From assembly GCA_900318685.1 (NCBI GenBank), contig ONLL01000045.1, positions 1 to 46,864 on the forward strand: a stretch of DNA of 46,864 bases. Reading direction: 5' to 3'. Shown piece after piece: positions 1 to 8,091 of this stretch. Under the pieces are notes generated by a model. That model did no database searches. It worked only from the letters and a program-made list of their open reading frames with translations, and was not told where the DNA came from. The stretch comes from an uncultured Prevotellaceae bacterium (GTDB lineage: Bacteria; Bacteroidota; Bacteroidia; Bacteroidales; Bacteroidaceae). Numbering within the stretch: the first letter of the stretch is position 1; the number at the start of each line of letters is the position of its first letter. Both the position numbers and the translations under genes were made by a program.

Positions 1-398
1 TCACTGAGGGGTCGACTTCGGGCAGCTCCTTCATCATCTTTCTGAATAGTTCTCCTGCGCTCTGAGTGCTAACGCCTCTGTCTAGTCCCAGCACTGCTGC
101 GATCTGCTCTGCTGTTCTGCCCTGTGCTCCCTGCCAAAGCATGCCCATCACATAGGCAGTACTCAACGGCGATACGAGGAAGCCATTCTTCTCTTGAATG
201 GTCTGGTTGATTCCACGAAAGAGGTCAAAGGCAAAATCATTGCACTGGCTGACGATCTGTTGTTGGTCAGCAGAAAGACTGATAGAGCGAGTCTGAGGTA
301 GCATATACACTACTTTATCGTCACTCCCTGTGTTGTCATCCCTGCTGCAGCTAGTAGCAAGGATAGCTAAAACAAATACACACACACACTTTTTCATA
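1..398 (-). CDS. Serpin-family protease inhibitor, lipoprotein (partial, C-terminus outside window)
   Basis: Reading the minus strand from the ATG at 396-398 gives a lipoprotein signal (MKKCVCVFVLAILATSC, lipobox Cys17) followed by a serpin N-terminus. The diagnostic helix and sheet segments are visible: NDFAFDLFRGI, then NGFLVSPLSTAYVMGML, then GAQGRTAEQIAAVLGL. These match the family pattern of an F-A-x-x-L-F helix, an S-P-L-S segment and a G-A-x-G-x-T stretch. About 132 residues are present; a serpin is normally 370-400, so the reactive-centre loop lies beyond position 1 and its target class cannot be read. It should act at the cell surface as a suicide inhibitor of proteases. It has its own promoter (420-451) and follows the C10 peptidase gene on the same strand, so it may protect the producer from that enzyme or block host proteases. 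Family call is firm; the target is unknown. Confidence 0.9.
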
Positions 399-419
399 TA
401 CTTTCAACTTTTGATGTTG

Positions 420-451
420 CAAAGATAACGCTATTTTTCTATATTGACAAG
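420..451 (-). promoter_or_regulatory. Promoter of the serpin gene
   Basis: On the minus strand a -7 box TATCTTTG occupies 420-427. A weaker -33 box (CTTG) sits at 448-451, exactly 20 bp away. The implied start of transcription is about 15 bp upstream of the ATG at 398. This gives the serpin its own promoter within the 125-bp gap after the peptidase gene. Confidence 0.65.
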
Positions 452-523
452 TTATCGTTAAGAAATTTGCTCCTGGGATTTCAATTAGAACATTCTTAAT
501 CCTTCTTTTTCCCATTTGGGAAG

Positions 524-1849
524 CTAATACGCATTTGGAATCATACTCATATTATATTTATAATAATAATCAGCATCTAAATCAGGATCCATTACGTTAT
601 GGTAAACGTCAAAGACTCTTTCTAAATAATAACCATTAGAAGCATTTTGGAATCCCCAATTGCAGTGTAGCATTGTTTGGTATTCATCATATTCATTAAT
701 GATTCCCCAAAATGTATTGCGATAAGTAACTGTACGATGTTTGAGTATGAGTCCGTCAACGACCCATGCATGCCCCGAACCTGCATCTTGTTGATCTGTT
801 CCAAATACAATGACAGGATGCTGTTGTCTCAAACTCTGGACGATGGTTGTACTGTCATAAGAGTAGACTGAAGAAGGATGGTTGAAGCCTACCGTTGATA
901 GAAATGGAGGGACATCACTCATGTATGCTGTCGTAGAATAGAGTCCATAGTTACAGTTTAGTCCCTCACATATCCATTGTACCAAAGTACTTACATCTGA
1001 AGCATATTGACCATAATTGCTATCGATTAAGCTAGGTATTGGGCCAGTTATCAAATCCCAGTCATTGATTATATAGTCCATAAATGATCCCGTTGGTCTT
1101 CTATAGTAGGTTAATAATTGTGCAACGGCAATAGGTAAACAGCCTGCAGCAAACAAATGACCGGTTGCAGGATCAACCAATTTCGCATTAAAAGGATATC
1201 CCTGATTCCATTCTACAGGAACTAGTGGGGAAATGCTATCCAAGGTATACCATGGACTATAATCAATATAATCCCTAATAATGACCACACTATCAGGATG
1301 CCAAGGAGCCACAGGAGGCAACCAAGGATCAACAGGATGGGTTGGGTCTATAGGGTCAAAAGGAACTTCTATAGATGAAAGATAGTAATTGGCATACAAA
1401 TTTAGGATATAGGAATTCGCTTCCTCTGTTTGCTCACAATTCCAGGAAAAATGTCCATTATCACTATATCCTACAATGTCAGGCATCATTCGATCACCGG
1501 AAACCAAATAGAAACCATCAGAGTCGTTTACGTTCAATATATAAAGCATGGTGTCTACCACCAACTGTTCTTGAATTACTGAGTCAGAGATTATATCCCC
1601 TGAAAGGACATAATCTACAACGATTTCCTCTGGAATAGAAGATCTAGTTGAACATCTAGAACGAAAATCAGAAACAATAGCTATTGCATCTGATGATGAA
1701 CGCTGTTTTTCTATCTGCCCATTTGGACAACCCACATAATTGCGCTCTTCTTGAAACGAGAGCGTGTTGTCTATATCCGAACAACTGAGCACAACAGCGG
1801 CTAAGCTGCATAAAGAAAAACTAAATACAATTGAATAATTCTTTTTCAT
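524..1849 (-). CDS. C10-family (streptopain-like) cysteine peptidase, lipoprotein
   Basis: A 441-residue secreted cysteine protease of the SpeB/streptopain type. The N-terminus is a lipoprotein signal with the lipobox at Cys23. Residues about 30-160 correspond to a Spi-like inhibitory propeptide. A Pro/Asp-rich linker follows at 163-187. The catalytic domain holds the nucleophile Cys237 in AAGCLPIAVAQLL, the catalytic His360 in GSGHAWVVDGL, and the typical CNWGF block at 396-400. Length is usual for Bacteroidetes C10 enzymes, which are made as zymogens and mature by removal of the propeptide. It lies 78 bp downstream of the DUF3244-like gene, with a small hairpin between them, and is probably cotranscribed with it from 2324-2355. 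The serpin gene follows. The family is clear; the substrate is not. Confidence 0.92.
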   Translation of the reverse strand: MKKNYSIVFSFSLCSLAAVVLSCSDIDNTLSFQEERNYVGCPNGQIEKQRSSSDAIAIVSDFRSRCSTRSSIPEEIVVDYVLSGDIISDSVIQEQLVVDTMLYILNVNDSDGFYLVSGDRMMPDIVGYSDNGHFSWNCEQTEEANSYILNLYANYYLSSIEVPFDPIDPTHPVDPWLPPVAPWHPDSVVIIRDYIDYSPWYTLDSISPLVPVEWNQGYPFNAKLVDPATGHLFAAGCLPIAVAQLLTYYRRPTGSFMDYIINDWDLITGPIPSLIDSNYGQYASDVSTLVQWICEGLNCNYGLYSTTAYMSDVPPFLSTVGFNHPSSVYSYDSTTIVQSLRQQHPVIVFGTDQQDAGSGHAWVVDGLILKHRTVTYRNTFWGIINEYDEYQTMLHCNWGFQNASNGYYLERVFDVYHNVMDPDLDADYYYKYNMSMIPNAY

Positions 1850-1891
1850 AATCTATTTATTTATTTGTTTGCTAAAATGATTAAGAGGCAA

Positions 1892-1907
1892 GGAGGCCGA
1901 AGCCTCC
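1892..1907 (-). other. Small intercistronic hairpin between DUF3244-like and C10 genes
   Basis: GGAGGC-CGAA-GCCTCC is a perfect 6-bp stem with a tetraloop. It lies between the stop of the upstream gene (1928) and the start of the peptidase (1849). There is no T-run on the minus strand, so it is more likely a partial attenuator or an mRNA-stability stem than a full terminator. Confidence 0.5.
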
Positions 1908-1927
1908 AGCCTCAGTGAATGATAGTT

Positions 1928-2296
1928 TTACAGATAGATGAATCCGTAGTAGTAGTAGTTGGTACCGTCAAGGTAGAGCTGGAGTTCATACTCGCCAGAG
2001 AGCCACGAAGGCAGCACTACGGAGGTGGTAGTGGCATCCACATCGACAGAATAGACCACAATGCCACTCTGAACGATGTCAATGGAGTAGTCGGGGTGGG
2101 ATGACTGAAAATAGATCTCATGCCCCTCTTGCCAAAGTGATGGGGCTTGAGGGGGCATTTTGGGATAAGGGTTATAAGGTTCTGTTGGGTCGACAATACC
2201 ACTTTCTAGAGGTATAGTACCATAGACCTGTTGAACATTAGCTGTACCGGTTACCAAGGTCAGCAATAGACAAATTGTTAAAACACTTTTCTTCAT
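1928..2296 (-). CDS. Small secreted DUF3244-like protein
   Basis: A 122-residue secreted protein. A Sec signal peptide (MKKSVLTICLLLTLVTGTANV) is followed by a Pro-rich segment and a compact beta-strand domain containing YSIDIVQSGIVVYSVDVD and a Tyr-rich C-terminal strand. This resembles the DUF3244 family of small Bacteroidetes exported proteins, whose function is unknown. The start at 2296 is preferred over an upstream start at 2326, because the -7 box at 2324-2331 covers that codon. It is the first gene after the promoter and precedes the C10 peptidase. Its DPTEPYNPYPKMPPQAP linker resembles the Pro/Asp linker in the peptidase. It could be a cognate chaperone or inhibitor of the protease; this is inference from position only. 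Confidence 0.65.
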   Translation of the reverse strand: MKKSVLTICLLLTLVTGTANVQQVYGTIPLESGIVDPTEPYNPYPKMPPQAPSLWQEGHEIYFQSSHPDYSIDIVQSGIVVYSVDVDATTTSVVLPSWLSGEYELQLYLDGTNYYYYGFIYL

Positions 2297-2323
2297 AGTT
2301 CCTTTGATTTTTAAATGATGGCA

Positions 2324-2355
2324 CAAAGGTCTGAAAAAAAACTATTCCAACCAAA
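2324..2355 (-). promoter_or_regulatory. Promoter of the DUF3244-like/C10 peptidase operon
   Basis: On the minus strand a perfect -33 box TTTG (2352-2355) is separated by 20 bp from the -7 box GACCTTTG (2324-2331), which deviates from consensus in its first base. Transcription should begin near 2317, about 20 nt before the ATG at 2296. An imperfect -7 box fits a promoter that needs an activator. Confidence 0.7.
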
Positions 2356-2372
2356 GAATTTCCAGGTTTTCT

Positions 2373-2392
2373 ATTCATCAAAATTCATCAAA
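2373..2392. promoter_or_regulatory. Proximal 10-bp tandem repeat pair (candidate operator)
   Basis: ATTCATCAAA occurs twice with no gap (2373-2382 and 2383-2392), so the copies sit one helical turn apart on the same DNA face. The pair lies about 18 bp upstream of the -33 box of the DUF3244/C10 promoter, where activators commonly bind. Confidence 0.6.
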
Positions 2393-2445
2393 GTCCTTTA
2401 TTTGTGAAAGCTAGAAGCTTGAGAAATAACGCATTACAATAAATT

Positions 2446-2465
2446 ATTCATCAAAACTCATCAAA
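2446..2465. promoter_or_regulatory. Distal 10-bp tandem repeat pair (candidate operator)
   Basis: ATTCATCAAA (2446-2455) is followed at once by ACTCATCAAA (2456-2465), one mismatch from the proximal pair. The two pairs are 73 bp apart, about seven helical turns. The distal pair overlaps the stop codon of the TPR/HTH regulator gene (2461-2463). Confidence 0.58.
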
Positions 2466-4149
2466 CGGCGTCAATAAGCCTCATTAGATTGTATTTCAAG
2501 GAAGAAGCACCTTGTCGATTGAACAGCTTCTTGTTGGCGCGACTTTTTGCAGTGGATATGACTGTGCCACTAGACTGGGTTAATCCGGAAATGACACTTT
2601 CCTCATGATTGAGAATGAGGAGGATGCAAGTGCGAATCTCCAGTGGAGACAAGCCATGTTCACAAAACGTAGAATATGCGTCGGGCATGCTGTTCCTAAA
2701 CTGCTTTTCCAGTATTTCCCAATCAGCCTTACTGGGAAGAGGCTGATTTTTTCGGAAACTTGCCATTTTTTCAAATTGAAGAGCAACTTGACTGCTTTTG
2801 AACTCCTCATAGTGGTTTCCCTCCCGAAACATCTTGTACCGGCCAATTACTGTCTCCAACTCAGTGATGCGCTGCAATAGTTCCAGGTTTTTATGTTCCT
2901 TACGTTCAATAATCTCGTCATATTGCCTTGCTTTGAGAGAGTCCAGTTCTTCTAATATGCTCTGCCGTTCCGCCTTAACATTGGTCAGCTCATTATAAAG
3001 CTGGCGATACTTTACCTGCCTTTCTTTCAACTTTCTCCGATAACGACGGAACTGAACAGCTAAGACAAGAGCAGCGGTGAAAAGGAGAACAAACGACAAA
3101 ATCTGCGTTTCCCGTCTTTTCCTTGCTTCTTGCTCGGCTAATTTGAGGCTGCGGGTATAATCGTAGAGTGACGCGGCCTGATGGATAGCATCAGTCTGCA
3201 TGCGGTTGTGCAGGGAATCTAAGATTACCTCATTGAGATGTGAGTAGTAGACGACAGAGTCCAAATTCTGCTTGTGCCTGTAGACTGCAATCATTCCCTT
3301 GTATGCGTTTGAAACTGCATCTATATTGCCATACTGAATGGCCTTTCGGAAATAGTACTCTGCTGAGTCAATCTGATTGATGCTCAGTTCGTAGTTGCCT
3401 TTCACCCAATAGTGTCCCTCTGCCCCTCTGACGATGTTCCCCATGGAATCAAACATTCCAGATTCGCGCTCGTACGTTTCAAGCAACCGTCCTGCCTCTG
3501 CAAGCTGACCTCGCTCAGTATAGATATAAATGGCTGTACCGAGATTCCTCACAGCATCCGTATGGTATCCTCTATTCTCCAACTGTTCGTTCAATCTGGC
3601 AATAATGCTTAGCACTGTATCCTTTTCACCGAGGAGATAGTATGGCTTGATGAGTAATGCCTGGTATCTGAGCGCCTGTAATGTGTCGCCCTGAACTTGT
3701 ATGTAATGTATGAATCTTGCAAGTGCCTTCAGCTCATCTTGTGGCAAGTTTTGCTGATGGAAGACCGAAGCCATCTGTGAATAGACTCGGCTTAAGGTAT
3801 GGTAATTGCAGTCATTTGCTGTAGTGTCAGCACATTCTATTGCTGTATGATATTCTTCTAGTGCTTGTGGTGCCTCACCCATATCCGCATACGTCCGCCC
3901 GAGGATATAGTGGGCGCGCATGCGCTCGTTGGGAGTGCCGTGGCGGTCGAAATACTTCACCAGCTGCTCGGCCAGCGAGTCGTTGGTCATCACGGAGTCA
4001 GCACGGTTCTGCCGCTCCAGCTCCTCGAGCTGGGCGCGCATCTTGCTGCCGTCGCCCGAACAGGAGGCAAGGACAATAACCAATAAACAATAACCAATAA
4101 CCGTTATTGCGCGGGGCGTCTTACTTGCTGTGATCATCTGCGTCATCAT
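2461..4149 (-). CDS. Membrane-anchored TPR sensor with C-terminal LuxR-like helix-turn-helix
   Basis: A 562-residue one-component regulator typical of Bacteroidales. From the ATG at 4149: a signal or lipobox region ending at ASCSGDG (Cys30), tetratricopeptide helices at about 55-330 (predicted periplasmic, e.g. RAHYILGRTYADMGEAPQAL), one membrane segment at about 349-366, a charged coiled coil at about 367-437, and a C-terminal helix-turn-helix at about 495-555 with LSPLEIRTCILLIL and VISTAKSRANKKLF, as in LuxR-type recognition helices. An in-frame TTG further upstream (4173) lies inside the -7 box and is rejected. The layout implies that periplasmic TPRs sense a ligand or misfolded export product and transmit across the membrane. 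The best candidate target is the adjacent DUF3244/C10 operon, whose upstream repeats overlap this gene's stop codon. Confidence 0.82.
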   Translation of the reverse strand: MMTQMITASKTPRAITVIGYCLLVIVLASCSGDGSKMRAQLEELERQNRADSVMTNDSLAEQLVKYFDRHGTPNERMRAHYILGRTYADMGEAPQALEEYHTAIECADTTANDCNYHTLSRVYSQMASVFHQQNLPQDELKALARFIHYIQVQGDTLQALRYQALLIKPYYLLGEKDTVLSIIARLNEQLENRGYHTDAVRNLGTAIYIYTERGQLAEAGRLLETYERESGMFDSMGNIVRGAEGHYWVKGNYELSINQIDSAEYYFRKAIQYGNIDAVSNAYKGMIAVYRHKQNLDSVVYYSHLNEVILDSLHNRMQTDAIHQAASLYDYTRSLKLAEQEARKRRETQILSFVLLFTAALVLAVQFRRYRRKLKERQVKYRQLYNELTNVKAERQSILEELDSLKARQYDEIIERKEHKNLELLQRITELETVIGRYKMFREGNHYEEFKSSQVALQFEKMASFRKNQPLPSKADWEILEKQFRNSMPDAYSTFCEHGLSPLEIRTCILLILNHEESVISGLTQSSGTVISTAKSRANKKLFNRQGASSLKYNLMRLIDAV

Positions 4150-4170
4150 GTTTCTTCGTCTTTTCGGGTA

Positions 4171-4202
4171 CAAAGATACTGTTTTTCTCGCATTCCTCCA
4201 AA
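4171..4202 (-). promoter_or_regulatory. Promoter of the TPR/HTH regulator gene
   Basis: Minus strand: -33 TTTG at 4199-4202, a 20-bp spacer, and -7 TATCTTTG at 4171-4178. Both boxes match consensus. The short leader implied here decides the start codon in favour of the ATG pair at 4146-4149. Confidence 0.75.
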
Positions 4203-4308
4203 CATTTCCACAAGATTACGGCAACGGACTGTCAACTGCAACAACACGGCGTTCCGGCACGTGCCAAGTAAATCACTCCCTGTTTTGCCATTTTTTTGCG
4301 ACTAATGC

Positions 4309-4338
4309 ATTGTATTTGAAAAAAAAATCGTACCTTTG
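4309..4338 (+). promoter_or_regulatory. Promoter of the two-gene glycosidase operon
   Basis: Plus-strand -7 box TACCTTTG at 4331-4338, with an ATTG at 4309-4312 as a weak -33 box (18-bp spacer). It leaves a leader of about 35 nt before the ATG at 4381. It is divergent from the regulator promoter at 4171-4202; the roughly 130 bp between them shows no other feature. Confidence 0.6.
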
Positions 4339-4380
4339 CAACAGAATATCTGAGAACTAACTATTAACTTTATTCCAAGT

Positions 4381-7300
4381 ATGAAAAGAATCAAGAGATG
4401 CATCACAATGGTCTTGGCACTGCTGCTGTCGGCACAGCTGTGGGCCGCAAATACGAAAGAGACCGTAGAACAGGTGACAACGGCTGTCACGCTGACTGAT
4501 GACGTCGACTACATCATCACCTCGTCGACGCCCTTCGCCGACGAAGGCTCTGTGAACATCCAGAACACCGACCATGCCGTGCTGATACTCGCAGGAGTGA
4601 AGCCCTCGAAAGCCACCAACCTGCTCGCCAAGTATGTGCTGATAAACGGTCAGAAAGCCGTCAACAACACCAACTGCCAGCTGAAGATGTACAACCGCGG
4701 CTCGATCATCCTGCCATACGCCAAGGACCTCAAGCCCCTCACCGTCTACTCCGAACAAAACTTCGAAGGCGAGTCGTGCAGTGACTTCGGGCTGGAGAAC
4801 ACTGGCGGATACATGAACACCCTCACGGACAAGAAGCTCAACAACCGCATACGCTCCTTCCGCCTGAAGCGCGGCCACATGGTGACCTTCTCGCTCAGGG
4901 AGGGAGGACGCGGCTACAGCCGATGCTTCATCGCCGCCGACGAGGACCTGGAGGTGCCCTCGCTGCCTGCCATCCTCGACCGCAGCATCTCGAGCTACCG
5001 CGTGTTCAAGTGGTACGATGCCGGCAAGCCCCAGCTGGCTGCTGCAGCAGGCGACTACAATGCCTGCGGCGCGCTGAACGTCACCAGCACCTACACCTGG
5101 AGCGCAGGCAGCAGCATGCTGCCCGACCAGGAGTGCGTGGCACATCAGATCTACTCCACATGGCCCTCACCATCGTCGCTGGGAAGTGCTACCTACACCT
5201 GCCACATGAAGACCAGCAACGAGCCCCGTAACTCGGCCGACGATCATCCCGAGACCCTCGCCGACATTCTCAAAGTATGGGAAAACCTCATGCGTACGGG
5301 CATGCGTCTCTGCTCACCCTCGTCGTGGGACGGCAGCGACTACTGGAACGGCACGGGATTCCTGAAGGAGTTCTTCGACTCGATCGACGCCCGCGGATGG
5401 CGATGCGACATCATCGACATGCACTGCTACTGGGCAGAGTCGAACTTCGGCAACCTGAAGAACTGGGTGAACGCCGTGCATAGGCCCATCTGGATATCAG
5501 AGTGGTGCTGGGGCGCCTCGTGGAACAACAACGGCTCCTTCGCCAGCGGAGTGACCAACACGCAGGTGCGCGATGCCCTCAGACGCATCTGCACCAGCCT
5601 CAACGGGATGGACTACGTGGAGCGCTACTTCTACTGGAACAGCGAGCGCGACCCCTCGCGCATCTATAAGAACGGAGCGCTGACGACTGCCGGACAGATG
5701 TACGCACAGCTGGACGGCGGACTGGCCTACAACGGAAAGTACGACTACGTGCCTAAGGCTCCCAAGCAGATGGATCCCGACGAGCTCTCGATCGTGTTCG
5801 ACAAAGAGAGCGCCACTGCCAGTGTTTCCTGGCGTGAGTACAACGGCGAGATGAACGAATACATACACCTGGAGCGCCGCAAGAGCGAGAGCGAACCGTG
5901 GGAGGTCGTGATGGACTCCCTGGAATGGTTTGTAGAGATTGACCCCAGCCTGCCCAATCGCATCGGCGTCAGCGCCATCGAAGCCCAGCAGGGATGGGAG
6001 TTCCGCGTCAGCGAGAAAGATGCCAACGGCAAGGTGCGCACATCGCGGGCCATGATGGCAGTGAGCAGCGACATGGGTGCCGGCGACAGCGTCGTACTCG
6101 ACGGACAGACCTGGTACCTGGGCGGCAACATCATCGCGAACGGCGACTTCGAGATGGGACTCAGCGGATGGCTCAACGGCAAGGGTGAGCCGCTCGCACA
6201 GCCCTACTTCCAGGCAGTGCCCACGGGAGGCATCAACGAGAGCACTTACCTGCAGTGCTACGGCAGCGGAGCCATCGCCACCGATCAGTCGGTGAGGACG
6301 CCCTTCCCGCTGGAGCCCAACGCCAACTACTACTTCTCGGCCTCGGCATGCAACCTGAGCAACATCCTGAGCCAGCTCACACTGAGCGAGGACGGACAGA
6401 AGACAAGCTCGATCGTGGCTATGCTCGAGAACACCTCGGCCAACTGGGTGACGAAGTACTACACGTTCAACAGCGGCGACTATCCCTATGCCCTTCTGGC
6501 CTTCCGCACACTCGGCTGCAAGGCATCGTTCGACAATATCGTGCTCTGCAAGCTCTTTGCCAGCAAGGAGGAAGCCCTGGCCGACGGTGCCCTCTACGAG
6601 CGCAAGCGGGCTGAGGCCTTCATGGCCCTGGACAGCAGCTTCGACACAGCACTCCGGCAGGCACTGGCCACGGTCAATGACGACAAGGGCCAGGACATCA
6701 GCTACGTCAGGGACGCCGTCGACGCCGCCATACGCTCACAACGCCTCGCCAAACCGCTGCAGCAGCTCTACCTGAACGCACGCCACCTGGCAAGCTACCA
6801 AATGCCCGGTGCCGACGAGTTAGGCACCCTCTGCGACGAGATAGGCAGCGTGCTGGACGTTTGGTCGCCCAGATGGCCCAGCCTGACATGGGTGGAGGAC
6901 AGCTACAATGCCCTCAGGGCAGCCATCGATGAATACCTGCCCATGACCACGACTGACGGACTCGTGAAATCGCCATTCTTCGAATCCACCACGGGATGGC
7001 AGACAAAGGCTGGCACCTACAAGGACGGCGACCAGCGTCTGAATAATTATTGGGGTGACTACTGGGGATTTCCTTTCTGGAATGCCTGGTGGAGCATACC
7101 AAAGGAGGGTAACGAGAACCAGACAATGGCCATCCGACAGGAAGTGAGCGGACTGACCCACGGACTCTACGCCCTCGAGTGCCGAGCCACCACCGAGCAC
7201 TTCTGCATCAGCGACCAGCATGCCTACATCACCAATGGCACCGACTCACTGTGCTCACCCGTCCTCACCAACGACTTCTACGACCTGCCTCTCGTGCACG

Positions 7301-8091
7301 ACACGCTGCGCTGGCAACGGCTGACGACGATGCCCGTCTACGTCGATGACGACGGCTCGCTCACCATCGGCTTCGAAGGCTCCAAGCAGAATGCCAACGA
7401 CCTGGCCTGGCGCCAGGTAGGCAACACCAGCAGCAAGGGCGACCACCGCGAAGGATGGTGGGGAGCATCCCGCTTCGTGTTGCGTTATCACCCACTCTAC
7501 CGTGTCGCCACCACGCCCGGCTCCTATGGAGTGACCTGTCTGCCCTACGCCGTGAAGCCCACGTCAGGACTCACCTTCTACCAGATAGCTGCCATCACCA
7601 GCGACTACTCGCACCTCTGCCTCAAGGAGATCAGCGAGGCGGAAGCCGGCATGCCCTTCATCTACAAGTCGGACGGGGCTACTGCCACGTTCTTCGAGTA
7701 TGGTGAGGAAGCCAAGAGAGCCCTCGAAGGCCCCGGCAACCTGCGTGGATTCTTCAAGACCTCAGCTAAGGCTCCGCTGGGCTACTACATGCTGAACGAC
7801 GGCAAGTGGCAGAAAATTGTGGGCACACGTCCCCAAATGCCAAACTACACCGGCATCATACGTCCCATGACCGACAAGCAGAGTGAGCACATACCTGTGG
7901 TCAGCACATGGGCCGGTCCTACCATGCCCATCGAGGGTATCACTGAAGAGGAGATAGCCGCCACCATCAGCGACGTGCCCTACACCAATGCCGACGCCAT
8001 CATCTACGACATGCAGGGATGCAGAGTGTCCGGCAGTCAGCTGAAGAAAGGTGCATACATCATTAACAACCAAAAACACATCATCCCATGA
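4381..8091 (+). CDS. Large secreted multidomain glycoside hydrolase (Asl1/GH128-like core)
   Basis: A 1236-residue exported enzyme with a signal peptide at 1-22. A crystallin-like beta domain (about 115-190) is followed by a TIM-barrel-like core at about 200-455. In that core, Glu281 in SNEPRN and Glu374 in WISEWCWG are the expected acid/base and nucleophile of a clan-A enzyme, and DIIDMHCYW precedes the second. The arrangement resembles the Asl1/GH128 glycosyl hydrolase core. A fibronectin-III-like domain (about 460-560), a first jelly-roll carbohydrate-binding domain (about 575-730), a helical stretch, and a second binding domain rich in Trp (about 860-1045) follow. The last residues (IIYDMQGCRV, then KKGAYIINN) form the T9SS-like tail seen elsewhere in the window. 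Its stop overlaps the next start (ATGA), so the two are translationally coupled. The substrate is a beta-glucan by analogy only. Confidence 0.7.
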   Translation: MKRIKRCITMVLALLLSAQLWAANTKETVEQVTTAVTLTDDVDYIITSSTPFADEGSVNIQNTDHAVLILAGVKPSKATNLLAKYVLINGQKAVNNTNCQLKMYNRGSIILPYAKDLKPLTVYSEQNFEGESCSDFGLENTGGYMNTLTDKKLNNRIRSFRLKRGHMVTFSLREGGRGYSRCFIAADEDLEVPSLPAILDRSISSYRVFKWYDAGKPQLAAAAGDYNACGALNVTSTYTWSAGSSMLPDQECVAHQIYSTWPSPSSLGSATYTCHMKTSNEPRNSADDHPETLADILKVWENLMRTGMRLCSPSSWDGSDYWNGTGFLKEFFDSIDARGWRCDIIDMHCYWAESNFGNLKNWVNAVHRPIWISEWCWGASWNNNGSFASGVTNTQVRDALRRICTSLNGMDYVERYFYWNSERDPSRIYKNGALTTAGQMYAQLDGGLAYNGKYDYVPKAPKQMDPDELSIVFDKESATASVSWREYNGEMNEYIHLERRKSESEPWEVVMDSLEWFVEIDPSLPNRIGVSAIEAQQGWEFRVSEKDANGKVRTSRAMMAVSSDMGAGDSVVLDGQTWYLGGNIIANGDFEMGLSGWLNGKGEPLAQPYFQAVPTGGINESTYLQCYGSGAIATDQSVRTPFPLEPNANYYFSASACNLSNILSQLTLSEDGQKTSSIVAMLENTSANWVTKYYTFNSGDYPYALLAFRTLGCKASFDNIVLCKLFASKEEALADGALYERKRAEAFMALDSSFDTALRQALATVNDDKGQDISYVRDAVDAAIRSQRLAKPLQQLYLNARHLASYQMPGADELGTLCDEIGSVLDVWSPRWPSLTWVEDSYNALRAAIDEYLPMTTTDGLVKSPFFESTTGWQTKAGTYKDGDQRLNNYWGDYWGFPFWNAWWSIPKEGNENQTMAIRQEVSGLTHGLYALECRATTEHFCISDQHAYITNGTDSLCSPVLTNDFYDLPLVHDTLRWQRLTTMPVYVDDDGSLTIGFEGSKQNANDLAWRQVGNTSSKGDHREGWWGASRFVLRYHPLYRVATTPGSYGVTCLPYAVKPTSGLTFYQIAAITSDYSHLCLKEISEAEAGMPFIYKSDGATATFFEYGEEAKRALEGPGNLRGFFKTSAKAPLGYYMLNDGKWQKIVGTRPQMPNYTGIIRPMTDKQSEHIPVVSTWAGPTMPIEGITEEEIAATISDVPYTNADAIIYDMQGCRVSGSQLKKGAYIINNQKHIIP

